Assembly: GCA_029202485.1 (NCBI GenBank) | Contig: CP119313.1 | Span: 4,154,001-4,218,000, forward strand | DNA from: Candidatus Pedobacter colombiensis | GTDB taxonomy: Bacteria > Bacteroidota > Bacteroidia > Sphingobacteriales > Sphingobacteriaceae | Length of the DNA stretch: 64,000 nt | Reading direction: 5' to 3' | Shown here: positions 1-8,734 of the stretch, in pieces | How positions within the stretch are numbered: position 1 is the first letter of the stretch | Layout of the letters: each line of letters begins with the position of its first letter | Notes under the pieces: model-generated | Databases searched by the model: none | What the model was told of the DNA's origin: nothing | The model's input: only the letters and a program-made list of their open reading frames with translations | Program-made: the position numbers and the translations under genes

Positions 1-2063
1 AGATCATTCATCCCGGCCTTTAAATAAGCATCCCTATCTTCTTGTAATACATGGGCAGTTATTCCTAAAATCGGGATTCTGGATTTGGCGAAATCACCAT
101 TATACCTTACCTCGTGGGTCAGCTCTACCCCCCCCATTATTGGCATTTGAATATCGGTCAGAATAAGATCGTAATGATTCTTTTTAAACAGCTCAAGTGC
201 CTCTTTACCATCATAAGCACAATCGAACCGCATTTCCCATTTTTTCAGTACCGTTTGGGCAAGCAATATATTCATCTTATTGTCATCTACCAATAAAATA
301 TGCTTTCCGGTCAGCTTTCCCGTAAGGGGCGCTTCCGTTGCCTGTACCACGACCTCTTCTTCCTTTACCTTAGTAATTTCATAAGGAATCTCAAAACTGA
401 ATACAGAGCCCTTTCCAGGAACGCTACTCACATCAATTTTACCCCCCTGCAGCTCTACTATTTTTTTACAGATAGCCAAACCTAAGCCCGTTCCCTGCTT
501 GGTCGTGGAATATACCTGCGCAAATTCATCAAAAATAAACTCCAGATCCTCAGCAGCAATCCCAATCCCGGTATCCTCAACATGGACTTTTAAAATCCCA
601 TGCTTTTTCCCATGAACAACCAGATTAACTTTTAAGATTACCTTACCACTTGAAGTAAATTTAATGGCATTGGTTAATAAGTTCATCACCAACTGTTTTA
701 ACCGTAAACGATCGCCTAGTAAACAAACATCTTTTTCTAAGGATACTTTGTTTTCCAATAAAAGATTTTTATTGACCGCCAATACGTTCATACTGTTAAA
801 CACTTCCATGATTTCATTTTCAGGATGGAAAGGTGTATTTTCAAGATTTATTTTTCCAACTTCATATTTAGAGAAGTCGAGAATTTCATTTACCAATGCC
901 AGCAACATCTCAGATGAATTACGGATGGCATCAACCTGACGGGTTTGTTCATTGGTCAGGTCACTTTTACTCAACTGTTCTGAGAAACCAACTACCGAAT
1001 TGAGCGGTGTGCGTATCTCGTGACTCATATTTGCTAGAAAACGACTTTTTGAATGGGAATCCTGCGAAGCGCGTTTACCCAACATGATGAGTACCTTTTC
1101 ATTTTTATATAGTTTAATGATATTATAGAGGATAATGATAACCAGACTAACCAGCAATAGTACATTTATCATTGTAATCCAATCCAGCTCCTTAATTTCT
1201 GTAAGTAGCTTAGCACTAAGCAAGGTTCTGGTTTCCATAACGTAACCAATCTCATCCTTTTTAAAGCTTTGTAATATAGAAATGATCTCCGTTACCAATT
1301 TACTATTTAGCATCAGGATCGCCTTTTCATCATTTTTTAACTTATTAGCACTAGCATACAACCGCTTATAATATTCTTCTATTTTTTTAAGCTGCTGTTT
1401 ATTAAAACTTCTTACATCCTGATTTACAACTATATTCTTTTCTGTTTTAATAATAGTAAGAGAAGTATCCTTCTTTTTCTTTTTCCCGGAAAAGGCATCT
1501 GCAAGACGTCCAAAGAATTTTCTCTCCGGAAGGGGCTGATGTTTAATGGTATCAAAACTAGTCACTGTTTTAACCTGCTTCTTTGCTACCGGAATTTCAA
1601 TTTTACCCTCTACTTCCCTTTCCACAAGGCCCAACTGCGAGAAACCAATTACCAAACTGTCAGTCAGTTTTCTTAGCTTTAAATAGCTTTCAGTCTTTAG
1701 CTTCTTTTGTTTAATCAGCCGCTTAAAATCGGGAGTTAGCACATTATCATCAACATTGATATTGAGTTCACTTAAAAAGGTAGACACTTTTTGAATTTGC
1801 AAAGAGAATTTCTTAATATACTCCCGATCAGCCGTGACCGCATACAAACGTGAATTATTTTCTGCCTGATATAGCGTATAGATACAGCTGTCTACTTTTG
1901 AATAATCTTCCTTAAGCTTAACCAGCTCAGTAACATTGCGTTTCAATGCATTCATTTTACTGAACCGCAGGTATAAAAAAAATGCAAAAAGGAATAAAAT
2001 CAGTATTAAAAATACGATCAGGTAATAACGTATGGGCGATCTTTTTGTGGCGCTAAGAGGCAT
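1..2063 (-). CDS. Hybrid sensor histidine kinase/response regulator, 3' end cut by window edge
   Basis: Membrane sensor kinase that should autophosphorylate on a histidine and pass the phosphate to its own receiver domain. The start is the ATG at 2063 (MPLSATKRSP), and 687 codons are visible. A first membrane segment lies at about residues 13-32 and a second at about 296-318. Between them is a long periplasmic or extracellular region rich in lysine and predicted helix, with no recognised sensor fold. The HisKA motif FLANMSHEIRTPL gives phospho-acceptor H348. The ATPase boxes DTGIGI and GTGLGL follow. A receiver domain then begins with LLVDDNKMN, and the acceptor is D637 in LTDIQMPIMGG. The frame is still open at base 1, so the end of the receiver (with its conserved lysine) and anything after it is outside the window. 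The gene lies downstream of parE on the same strand, 122 bases away. The signal sensed cannot be told from the sequence. Confidence 0.93.
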   Translation of the reverse strand, partial: MPLSATKRSPIRYYLIVFLILILFLFAFFLYLRFSKMNALKRNVTELVKLKEDYSKVDSCIYTLYQAENNSRLYAVTADREYIKKFSLQIQKVSTFLSELNINVDDNVLTPDFKRLIKQKKLKTESYLKLRKLTDSLVIGFSQLGLVEREVEGKIEIPVAKKQVKTVTSFDTIKHQPLPERKFFGRLADAFSGKKKKKDTSLTIIKTEKNIVVNQDVRSFNKQQLKKIEEYYKRLYASANKLKNDEKAILMLNSKLVTEIISILQSFKKDEIGYVMETRTLLSAKLLTEIKELDWITMINVLLLVSLVIIILYNIIKLYKNEKVLIMLGKRASQDSHSKSRFLANMSHEIRTPLNSVVGFSEQLSKSDLTNEQTRQVDAIRNSSEMLLALVNEILDFSKYEVGKINLENTPFHPENEIMEVFNSMNVLAVNKNLLLENKVSLEKDVCLLGDRLRLKQLVMNLLTNAIKFTSSGKVILKVNLVVHGKKHGILKVHVEDTGIGIAAEDLEFIFDEFAQVYSTTKQGTGLGLAICKKIVELQGGKIDVSSVPGKGSVFSFEIPYEITKVKEEEVVVQATEAPLTGKLTGKHILLVDDNKMNILLAQTVLKKWEMRFDCAYDGKEALELFKKNHYDLILTDIQMPIMGGVELTHEVRYNGDFAKSRIPILGITAHVLQEDRDAYLKAGMND

Positions 2064-2185
2064 AAAGTTTTTAATTTACCGCAATTAAACTGCAGAACTT
2101 AGTAAACTATTCTATCAAATGGGATCGATCAGAATACAAGTATAAATCAAAAATTTTACAATTCGCCTATATCAAACATTAAAAA

Positions 2186-4087
2186 TTAAGCCACATCCAA
2201 AGAGTTTTCAACCTCATCTGTATCATTAGGTTTGGCTGTTATTTCCAGATCATTCACCTCATCTTTCTCTATTCTTAGATTTTTGATGATATGCTGTTGC
2301 CGGTCTGGTGTATTTTTACCCATATAGTATTCCAGGAGGCTTTTAATAGTCTGATCTTTAAGAATCACCGGATCAAGCCTGATGTCTTTACCAATGAACA
2401 ATCCAAATTCATCCGGAGAGATTTCACCTAATCCTTTAAATCGTGTAATTTCAGGCTTATTTCCTAGTTTTTCAATGGCTCTTTTACGCTCCTCATCACT
2501 GTAACAATAAATGGTTTCTTTCTTATTACGCACTCTAAATAAAGGCGTTTGCAAGATATAAACGTGTCCGGAACGAACCAAATCCGGGAAGAACTGCAAA
2601 AAGAAGGTCATCATTAACAACCTGATGTGCATACCATCCACATCGGCATCGGTGGCAATTACAATATTGTTATAGTGCAAGCCATCCAATCCATCTTCTA
2701 TATTTAAGGCATGTTGTAAAAGGTTAAATTCTTCATTCTCGTATACCACCTTTTTGGTCAGTTCATAACAGTTTAAGGGCTTTCCTTTTAGACTGAATAC
2801 TGCCTGGCAATCTACATCTCTTGACTTGGTGATGGAGCCTGAAGCCGAATCACCCTCAGTAATGAATAGAGTAGTTTCATACCTTTTATCATGGGTACTG
2901 TTAAAATGAACCTTGCAATCTCTTAGTTTTTTATTGTGCAACGAAGCTTTTTTTGCTCTGTCGTTTGCTAGTTTTTTTATACCGGCAATATCTTTCCGCT
3001 CACGTTCAGATTGTAGAATCCTTTTTAACAAGGCATCGGCTACATCAGCATGTTTATGCAGATAATCGTCCAGTTCTTTCTTAACAAAGTCATTAATAAA
3101 AGTCCTTACAGATGGTCCGTCAGGGCCCATATTTTGTGAACCCAATTTGGTTTTAGTTTGCGATTCGAATACAGGCTCCTGCACACGTACCGAAATGGCT
3201 GCAATGATGGATGACCTGATGTCTGATGCATCGTACTCCTTTTTATAAAATTCACGGACGGTTTTCACCACAGCTTCTCTAAAAGCTGCCTGGTGTGTTC
3301 CACCCTGCGTGGTATGCTGACCATTTACGAAAGAATAGTAATCTTCACCATACTGCTGACCATGGGTCATCGCAATCTCAATATCGTTCCCTACCAGGTG
3401 AATAATCGGATAACGAATACTATCTACGCCTGCATTTTTATGCAACAGATCGTAAAGCCCCCTTTCAGAGAAATATTTTTGTCCGTTAAAATTGATGGTT
3501 AAACCGGCATTCAGGAACACATAATTCCAGATCATACTCTCTACAAAATCTGGAATATAGTGGTAATTTCTAAAAATGGTCTCATCAGGATAAAAAGTAA
3601 TGGCCGTACCATTCCGCTGTGTAGTATCTATGATGCCATTATCTACTACGATCTCTCCTTTTGAGAACTCAACTTTTTTGGTCTTGTTATCCCGGTAAGA
3701 CTGTACCGTAAAGTTTGTAGACAATGCATTTACAGCCTTGGTACCTACCCCATTTAAACCTACCGATTTCTGGAAGGCCTTGCTATCATATTTACCTCCG
3801 GTATTGATTTTGGAAACACAATCAATTACTTTACCTAAAGGGATACCCCGTCCATAATCACGAACATTTACTTTCTGGTCAGAAACCGTAATTTCTATCG
3901 TACGGCCAGACCCCATTACAAACTCATCAATAGAGTTGTCGACAATCTCTTTCAGTAATACATAGATCCCATCATCCTGAGCTGATCCGTCGCCCAGTTT
4001 TCCAATGTACATACCGGGACGTAATCTAATGTGTTCCTTCCAGTCGAGAGAGCGTATACTATCTTCGTTATAATTCGGTTCTGCCAT
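2186..4087 (-). CDS. parE: DNA topoisomerase IV subunit B (type IIA topoisomerase ATPase subunit)
   Basis: ATPase subunit of a type IIA topoisomerase, which decatenates daughter chromosomes together with ParC. At 633 residues it has the usual GyrB/ParE length without the extra insertion of proteobacterial GyrB. The GHKL ATPase motifs are present near the N-terminus: EIVDNSIDE, DYGRGIP and GLNGVGTKAVNAL. The transducer region has QTKTKLG. The TOPRIM domain has TEGDSASG (about residue 408) and DADVDGMHIR (about 478), and RFKGLGEI follows. The start MAEPNYNED is supported by a good promoter just upstream. ParE is preferred to GyrB because of the RPGMYIGKLGDGS-type N-terminus and the short tail typical of Bacteroidota ParE. 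No parC lies beside it in this window. Confidence 0.9.
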   Translation of the reverse strand: MAEPNYNEDSIRSLDWKEHIRLRPGMYIGKLGDGSAQDDGIYVLLKEIVDNSIDEFVMGSGRTIEITVSDQKVNVRDYGRGIPLGKVIDCVSKINTGGKYDSKAFQKSVGLNGVGTKAVNALSTNFTVQSYRDNKTKKVEFSKGEIVVDNGIIDTTQRNGTAITFYPDETIFRNYHYIPDFVESMIWNYVFLNAGLTINFNGQKYFSERGLYDLLHKNAGVDSIRYPIIHLVGNDIEIAMTHGQQYGEDYYSFVNGQHTTQGGTHQAAFREAVVKTVREFYKKEYDASDIRSSIIAAISVRVQEPVFESQTKTKLGSQNMGPDGPSVRTFINDFVKKELDDYLHKHADVADALLKRILQSERERKDIAGIKKLANDRAKKASLHNKKLRDCKVHFNSTHDKRYETTLFITEGDSASGSITKSRDVDCQAVFSLKGKPLNCYELTKKVVYENEEFNLLQHALNIEDGLDGLHYNNIVIATDADVDGMHIRLLMMTFFLQFFPDLVRSGHVYILQTPLFRVRNKKETIYCYSDEERKRAIEKLGNKPEITRFKGLGEISPDEFGLFIGKDIRLDPVILKDQTIKSLLEYYMGKNTPDRQQHIIKNLRIEKDEVNDLEITAKPNDTDEVENSLDVA

Positions 4088-4112
4088 GATGTAATTGAGT
4101 AGAGTAGAATTA

Positions 4113-4142
4113 CAAATTTAAGTGAATATGCGTGTGAATCAA
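4113..4142 (-). promoter_or_regulatory. Sigma-A-type promoter of parE
   Basis: Read on the minus strand, TTG (4142-4140) is followed after exactly 19 bases by TAAATTTG (4120-4113). This matches the Bacteroidota housekeeping pattern TTG-N19-TAnnTTTG and lies about 25 bases before the parE start codon. The expected transcript start is near 4106. Confidence 0.7.
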
Positions 4143-4274
4143 CCATAAAGTTTCAACAAATGCACAATTATCGTGTAAAACTACCTCGTAAGCAAAAGCC
4201 GAAAGTTATGCGTACCTTTGCGACGAAACAATAATCTTTTGTTTCTATATATTTTACATTAAAATAAAAAAACA

Positions 4275-5585
4275 TTGTTATTCAACGAATTAAATCTGAT
4301 TGAGCCTATTTTAAATGCGCTGCAAGCAGAAGGTTATACACGACCTACCCCCATACAAGAACAATCCATTCCATCTATATTACAAGGCAGAGATTTATTA
4401 GGCTGCGCACAAACAGGAACAGGTAAAACTGCTGCTTTTGCCATCCCTATGCTGCAGTTGTTAAGTAAACCACATACCAATACGAAAGTTCATAAAACCA
4501 TCAAGGCACTGATATTAACACCAACCCGTGAGCTGGCCATTCAAATTGAAGAGAGTTTTAAAGCTTATGGCAGAAACCTTCCATTAAAACATTTGGTAAT
4601 CTTTGGTGGTGTTGGACAAAAAGCACAAACTGATGCACTACACCGAGGTGTTGATATTTTGGTTGCTACTCCAGGCCGGTTATTAGACCTGATGAACCAA
4701 GGCTTTGTAAACCTGAAAGATATCGAAATCTTTGTTTTGGATGAAGCCGACAGGATGCTCGACATGGGTTTTATCCATGATGTAAAAAAAGTAATTGCCA
4801 AATTACCTGCTAAGCGACAAACTTTATTTTTCTCGGCTACGATGCCTAAAGAAATACAGTCATTAGCAAATACCATCCTAACCGATCCGATTAAAGTAGA
4901 GGTAACGCCGGTATCCTCTACCGCAGAAAAGATCCAGCAACAGATCTTCTTTGTAGAGAAGAATGATAAAAAAGGTTTATTACTTCACATTTTAAAAGAT
5001 AAAACCATAGAAACGGCATTGGTCTTTGCCCGTACTAAACATGGATCAGACCGCATTGTTAAGGATCTGGTTAAAGTTGGGATAAAAGCAGAAGCCATAC
5101 ATGGAAATAAATCGCAAAATGCCAGACAAAGGGCATTAACTAATTTTAAAGCAAAGACAACACGGATTTTAGTCGCCACTGACATTGCGGCCCGTGGTAT
5201 TGATGTGGATGAACTGGCCCATGTAATCAATTACGAATTGCCAAACATTCCGGAAACTTATGTACACCGTATAGGTCGTACTGGTCGCGCAGGATTAAGC
5301 GGTACTGCTTTTTCATTTTGTGATCCAGAAGAAAAGGAATTCTTAGACGACATTGAAAAATTGATTGGTTTAAAGATTCCGGTAACGGAAGACCATCCTT
5401 ATGCGATGAGCTGGCAAAGCCTAATGTCCGGTGCAGCAGCTGCAAAGTCTAAAGGCAAAGCAAAACCTTCCAGAGGTGCACGCCCCGAAAGAGGCGCTCG
5501 TCCGGAAAGAACCGAACGTCAGCCTAATCTGAGTGGAGCAAAGAAAACTCCTAATGGCGGAAACAGAAGGTGGTCAAAGAAATAA
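4275..5585 (+). CDS. rhlE: DEAD-box RNA helicase, RhlE type, with TTG start
   Basis: ATP-dependent RNA helicase of 436 residues, likely acting in ribosome assembly or RNA turnover. The motifs appear in order: Q motif (FNELNLIEPIL to PTPIQEQ), motif I AQTGTGKT, PTREL, TPGR, DEAD (VLDEADRMLD), SAT, ARGID and HRIGRTGRAG. A basic tail rich in RGARPER repeats ends the protein and probably binds RNA. The start must be TTG at 4275: an in-frame TAA lies at 4260-4262, and no ATG or GTG occurs between it and the conserved LFNELNL. A TACCTTTG box (4213-4220) fits a -7 element, but no clear TTG lies at the -33 position. The gene is divergent from parE and convergent with the OmpA-like gene, with a strong hairpin between. 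RhlE rather than another DEAD-box subfamily is an inference from the N-terminus. Confidence 0.9.
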   Translation: MLFNELNLIEPILNALQAEGYTRPTPIQEQSIPSILQGRDLLGCAQTGTGKTAAFAIPMLQLLSKPHTNTKVHKTIKALILTPTRELAIQIEESFKAYGRNLPLKHLVIFGGVGQKAQTDALHRGVDILVATPGRLLDLMNQGFVNLKDIEIFVLDEADRMLDMGFIHDVKKVIAKLPAKRQTLFFSATMPKEIQSLANTILTDPIKVEVTPVSSTAEKIQQQIFFVEKNDKKGLLLHILKDKTIETALVFARTKHGSDRIVKDLVKVGIKAEAIHGNKSQNARQRALTNFKAKTTRILVATDIAARGIDVDELAHVINYELPNIPETYVHRIGRTGRAGLSGTAFSFCDPEEKEFLDDIEKLIGLKIPVTEDHPYAMSWQSLMSGAAAAKSKGKAKPSRGARPERGARPERTERQPNLSGAKKTPNGGNRRWSKK

Positions 5586-5600
5586 TCACTGATCTTTTCT

Positions 5601-5656
5601 AAAGAGGTATAAAAAAAAACGCACATGAAAATGTACGTTTTTTTTTATACCTCTTT
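5601..5656. terminator. Bidirectional terminator, perfect 21-bp inverted repeat
   Basis: Arms at 5601-5621 and 5636-5656 are exact reverse complements, with a short inner stem (ACAT/ATGT) in the loop. Each arm contains nine A or T in a row, so the hairpin has a U-rich side in both directions. It sits between the convergent helicase gene and the OmpA-like gene and would serve both. Confidence 0.85.
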
Positions 5657-5669
5657 TTTCCACCAGAAA

Positions 5670-6521
5670 TTACTGATTCTTTGTATCCGGAGCTTTACCA
5701 ATCAGATCCATAAACTGATCTAATTTTGGCGTGATAATAATTTGAGTTCTTCTGTTTAATGCTCTCCCCGCATCTGTATTATTACTTGCTACAGGATTAT
5801 ATTCCCCTCGTCCTCCTGCCGTTAACCGCTTTGGATCAACACCATAGGTATTTTGCAAAGCCTGCACTACAGAAGACCCCCTTAGTGCACTTAAATCCCA
5901 GTTATTACGTATATTGGTTTGAGAAATTGGTACGTTATCCGTATTTCCTTCAATTAAAACACCGTAATCCCGGTAATCTTTAATGATTTTTGCAATCTTA
6001 CTTAGCGTTTCACCTGCTTTAGGCAGTATTTCATAGCTCCCTGATTTATAAAGCATATGATCTGAAAGGGAGATATACACCACACCTTTTAACACCTGAA
6101 CATCAACATCGCTCAATTCCTCTCGACTTAAAGAACGGGTAAGATTATTAGTCAATACCATATTTAATGAGTCACTTCTATTCTTTGCATTAACAAGATG
6201 CTGTATGTATTTATTGGAAGAGTTAATCTCATCCACCAGTTTAGAGATATTTACATTTCCCTGGTTAGATGATGCCAAACATTTATTTAAAGCCGCCTGC
6301 AAAGAAGTAACATTTTGCCTTTGAGCAGCGATCTGTTCTTCCAGACCTTTAACTCTAGACGTTGAACCGGCTAGTTCTTGCTGACAACCTTGATATTTTT
6401 GACTTAAATCCTGCTGCATCTCATTATACCTTGTCTGCAGCTCATTATACTTTTTATTACTTACACATCCCTGAAATAACAAAAACAGGCTTAATGTGCC
6501 TACCAAAACAAAACCTTTCAT
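5670..6521 (-). CDS. OmpA-family peptidoglycan-binding lipoprotein
   Basis: Cell-envelope lipoprotein of 283 residues that should tie the outer membrane to peptidoglycan. The N-terminal signal ends in the lipobox LFQGC, with C19 the lipidated cysteine. Residues of about 22-110 are a helical coiled-coil stretch (NELQTRYNEMQQDLSQK and similar). The C-terminal OmpA domain follows, with IEGNTDNVPI, NWDLSALRGSSVVQAL and the end GRALNRRTQIII, which carries the conserved Asp/Arg contacts for diaminopimelate. It is transcribed towards the helicase and stands alone; the next upstream gene on this strand is the sigma factor 67 bases away. The role in envelope integrity is inferred from the family. Confidence 0.88.
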   Translation of the reverse strand: MKGFVLVGTLSLFLLFQGCVSNKKYNELQTRYNEMQQDLSQKYQGCQQELAGSTSRVKGLEEQIAAQRQNVTSLQAALNKCLASSNQGNVNISKLVDEINSSNKYIQHLVNAKNRSDSLNMVLTNNLTRSLSREELSDVDVQVLKGVVYISLSDHMLYKSGSYEILPKAGETLSKIAKIIKDYRDYGVLIEGNTDNVPISQTNIRNNWDLSALRGSSVVQALQNTYGVDPKRLTAGGRGEYNPVASNNTDAGRALNRRTQIIITPKLDQFMDLIGKAPDTKNQ

Positions 6522-6588
6522 ACCTCACTTATTTAAATAATTGATAGTAAAAGCGTCCTCTTTATAACAAATTTGGCTCAATAAAGTT

Positions 6589-7452
6589 TCAGCCAAAATA
6601 GTCTGTCATACAGCTCAACTGGCAAATCGTTTTTAACGATTCAATTCCTTTGCACTTCAACTGCCTTACACGCTCGGCGGTTAAACCTATTTTATAAGCA
6701 ATATCATCATGTGTTAACTCAGGAAAGTTATCAATACCATAGCAATATTTTAAAACCACTCTTTGCTTTTCAGGCAATGTATCTATAGCCCTGATCAAAT
6801 CTTTTGACAGGGACTCCTTAAACAACTGAGCACTAGGGCAGATGGAATTTGTATTGACCAACGTATCCAGAAGTGACAATTCAGAATATGCATTTGATTT
6901 CACCTCTACAGAAACGGATATGCCACCATTGTACAAGACATCAGCAATCTTTTCTTCCGACAATCCAAGGACTTCAGCAAGTTCTGTTAACGTTGGTGTC
7001 CGCTCCAACATTTGCTCGAGCTTAATTGAAGCTTTCGAGACCCTGCCCATATCATAAATCTGATTGCCAGAAAGCTTTACAGTCCGCTTTTGCTCAGATA
7101 TGGCCTGAATGATACACTGCCTTATCCAATACACCGCAAATGAAATAAATTTGAAGCCTTTGGTAGGATCAAACCGTTTTGCAGCTTTTATTAATCCTAT
7201 ATTTCCTTCACTGATCAAGTCACAAAGGCTCAACCCATTGTTTTGATATTGTTTTGCCACTGAAACCACAAAACGAAGGTTTGTTTTGATCATTTTTTCC
7301 AAAGCAAACTGATCGCCATTTTTGACCTTTACAGCCAGAATTGCCTCTTCCCCCTGTCGAAGTAAGTCAATTTGGGCAATTTCAACCAGGTATCTGGAAA
7401 TACCATCTTCATTACGATTTGTTATACTTTGCGCTATTTTTAATTGTCTCAT
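6589..7452 (-). CDS. RpoD-like sigma-70 factor, divergent paralogue
   Basis: Sigma-70 family factor of 287 residues, the usual length of the short housekeeping RpoD of Bacteroidota, and it starts with the same MRQLKI. The ATG at 7452 is chosen; an upstream TTG would add only two residues. Region 2 is clear (NLRFVVSVAKQYQNNGLSL, then FKFISFAVYWIRQ), as is region 4 (LPEKQRVVLKYCYGI and LTAERVRQLK). Several promoter-contacting positions differ from what I recall of the housekeeping protein: FAVYWIRQCIIQAI in region 2.4 and THDDIAYKIGLTAERVRQLKCKGIESL in region 4.2. It is therefore more likely an alternative group 2-type factor than the main sigma. A TAGATTTG box (7487-7480, minus strand) may be its -7 element. 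It is divergent from the BON lipoprotein gene. Confidence 0.87.
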   Translation of the reverse strand: MRQLKIAQSITNRNEDGISRYLVEIAQIDLLRQGEEAILAVKVKNGDQFALEKMIKTNLRFVVSVAKQYQNNGLSLCDLISEGNIGLIKAAKRFDPTKGFKFISFAVYWIRQCIIQAISEQKRTVKLSGNQIYDMGRVSKASIKLEQMLERTPTLTELAEVLGLSEEKIADVLYNGGISVSVEVKSNAYSELSLLDTLVNTNSICPSAQLFKESLSKDLIRAIDTLPEKQRVVLKYCYGIDNFPELTHDDIAYKIGLTAERVRQLKCKGIESLKTICQLSCMTDYFG

Positions 7453-7714
7453 AATCAAATCTGTCAGGTTTGTTTATGGCAAATCTAAAAAGCGGATCTA
7501 ACAGTCCATGAACCTTATTAATAATCAGTTAACAATGAAGTTCGAAGTAAAAAAGACCACACAATATTTTGTTTAAAAACACTAAAACACAACCAACAGA
7601 ATATAATTTTAGCCTAACAACTTGAAAGTAGATTATTTAATTAGCAATAGTAAAAACAAAATCGACACTAAAGCTATTATGATCTTATAAACCAATAAAG
7701 CGAATTGATCAACT

Positions 7715-8218
7715 ATGAAAAACATGATGAAAAAAATGACTGCTGTCTTAATGATACTGAGCATTATCACAGCCACATTAACCGGTTGCAAAAGCAAACC
7801 AAAGGATTCAGATATAAAAGCTGCCGTTGAAACGGCCATTCAGGCAAATCCTATCGGTAACGAAACAACTGTATCTGTTGAAAAAGGTGTGGTTACGCTT
7901 AATGGAAAAGTTGTCAATGAAGGCGCTAAAGCAGATTTAGCCCAAACAACAACCGCTGTTATTGGTGTTAAATCTGTAATCAATAACCTTGAAGTTGTTT
8001 CTAGTCCAACTGTACCAGTAATTGTTGCTGCAGATGATGCTTTAACCGCAGCTGTTAAAGATGCGACTAAAGATTTCCCTACGGTTCAAGCAACTGTTTC
8101 TGACGGTATAGTTACCTTAAAAGGAGAAATCCAAAAAGCCAATCTTCAAAAACTAATGATGGCACTCCAGGCATTAAAACCTAAAAAGGTAGACAACAGT
8201 CAACTGGTAATCAAATAA
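7715..8218 (+). CDS. Lipoprotein with two BON domains
   Basis: Secreted lipoprotein of 167 residues. The signal peptide ends at LTGC, with C25 the predicted lipid anchor. Two BON-like repeats follow, at about residues 30-90 and 105-165. Each has the alternating pattern of a helix and strands (VSVEKGVVTLNGKVVNEGAKADL and VSDGIVTLKGEIQKANLQKL). BON domains are known in osmotic-stress and phospholipid-binding proteins such as OsmY. The SH3-domain gene follows after 16 bases, so they form a two-gene unit. The pair is divergent from the alternative sigma-factor gene, which hints at, but does not prove, an envelope-stress link. Confidence 0.82.
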   Translation: MKNMMKKMTAVLMILSIITATLTGCKSKPKDSDIKAAVETAIQANPIGNETTVSVEKGVVTLNGKVVNEGAKADLAQTTTAVIGVKSVINNLEVVSSPTVPVIVAADDALTAAVKDATKDFPTVQATVSDGIVTLKGEIQKANLQKLMMALQALKPKKVDNSQLVIK

Positions 8219-8220
8219 TT

Positions 8221-8227
8221 AAGGAGG
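8221..8227 (+). promoter_or_regulatory. Canonical Shine-Dalgarno site AAGGAGG
   Basis: AAGGAGG lies seven bases before the ATG at 8235. Most genes in this window have A-rich leaders without such a site, as is normal for Bacteroidota, so this one is exceptional and fixes the start of the downstream gene. Confidence 0.65.
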
Positions 8228-8234
8228 AATAAAA

Positions 8235-8657
8235 ATGGCCTTACAAGAAAAATATAAAGAACTGATAGACACTGCAACTACAGCCGGTGTAAGTAATTTA
8301 AATGTACGTGAGCAAGATGGCGTATTATATATTGATGGTTCAACCAGCGGTACTGTAAAACAACAACTCTGGGATACTTACGAGCGTCTTGATCCAAATT
8401 ATGCATCTGGCGACCTGGTGATGAATATCAACAGTGTAGCGGGTGTTATAGAAGGTGATAAGCTTAAAGTAACTACCAACAGCTCTAACCTTAACATCCG
8501 AAAAGGACCAAGTACCGACGATGATATCGTAGGAAAAGCTGCCAGAAATGAAGTCGTAACGCTAGTAAGCAAAGCCAACGATCAATGGTGGTTGGTTAAA
8601 ACAGATCAAGGAGAAGAGGGATACTCTTACACGCAATATCTAACTCCGCTGACATAG
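8235..8657 (+). CDS. Small protein with BON/LysM-like N-terminus and bacterial SH3 domain
   Basis: A 140-residue protein without an obvious signal peptide. The first 70 residues (LQEKYKELIDTATTAGVSNL, then VLYIDGSTSGTVKQQLWDTYERL) resemble the BON half of YgaU/LysM-type proteins. Residues of about 80-138 form a bacterial SH3 domain, with LNIRKGPSTDDDIVGKAARN and WWLVKTDQGEEGYSYTQYL. SH3b domains commonly bind cell-wall peptides. It follows the BON lipoprotein gene with a strong ribosome-binding site and is closed by a terminator, so the two probably work together. How it reaches the periplasm, if it does, is not visible. Confidence 0.75.
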   Translation: MALQEKYKELIDTATTAGVSNLNVREQDGVLYIDGSTSGTVKQQLWDTYERLDPNYASGDLVMNINSVAGVIEGDKLKVTTNSSNLNIRKGPSTDDDIVGKAARNEVVTLVSKANDQWWLVKTDQGEEGYSYTQYLTPLT

Positions 8658-8671
8658 CAGGCTGACAAAAT

Positions 8672-8727
8672 TAATGCACAAAAAAACGAGGGTTTCAGAA
8701 CAGAAACCCTCGTTTTTTTGTGCATTA
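8672..8727. terminator. Bidirectional terminator, perfect 25-bp inverted repeat
   Basis: Arms 8672-8696 and 8703-8727 are exact reverse complements around a six-base loop. Runs of seven A and seven T flank the GC-rich core (CGAGGGTTTC). It separates the SH3-domain gene from the convergent desaturase gene and can end both transcripts. Confidence 0.88.
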
Positions 8728-8734
8728 AATTCAC

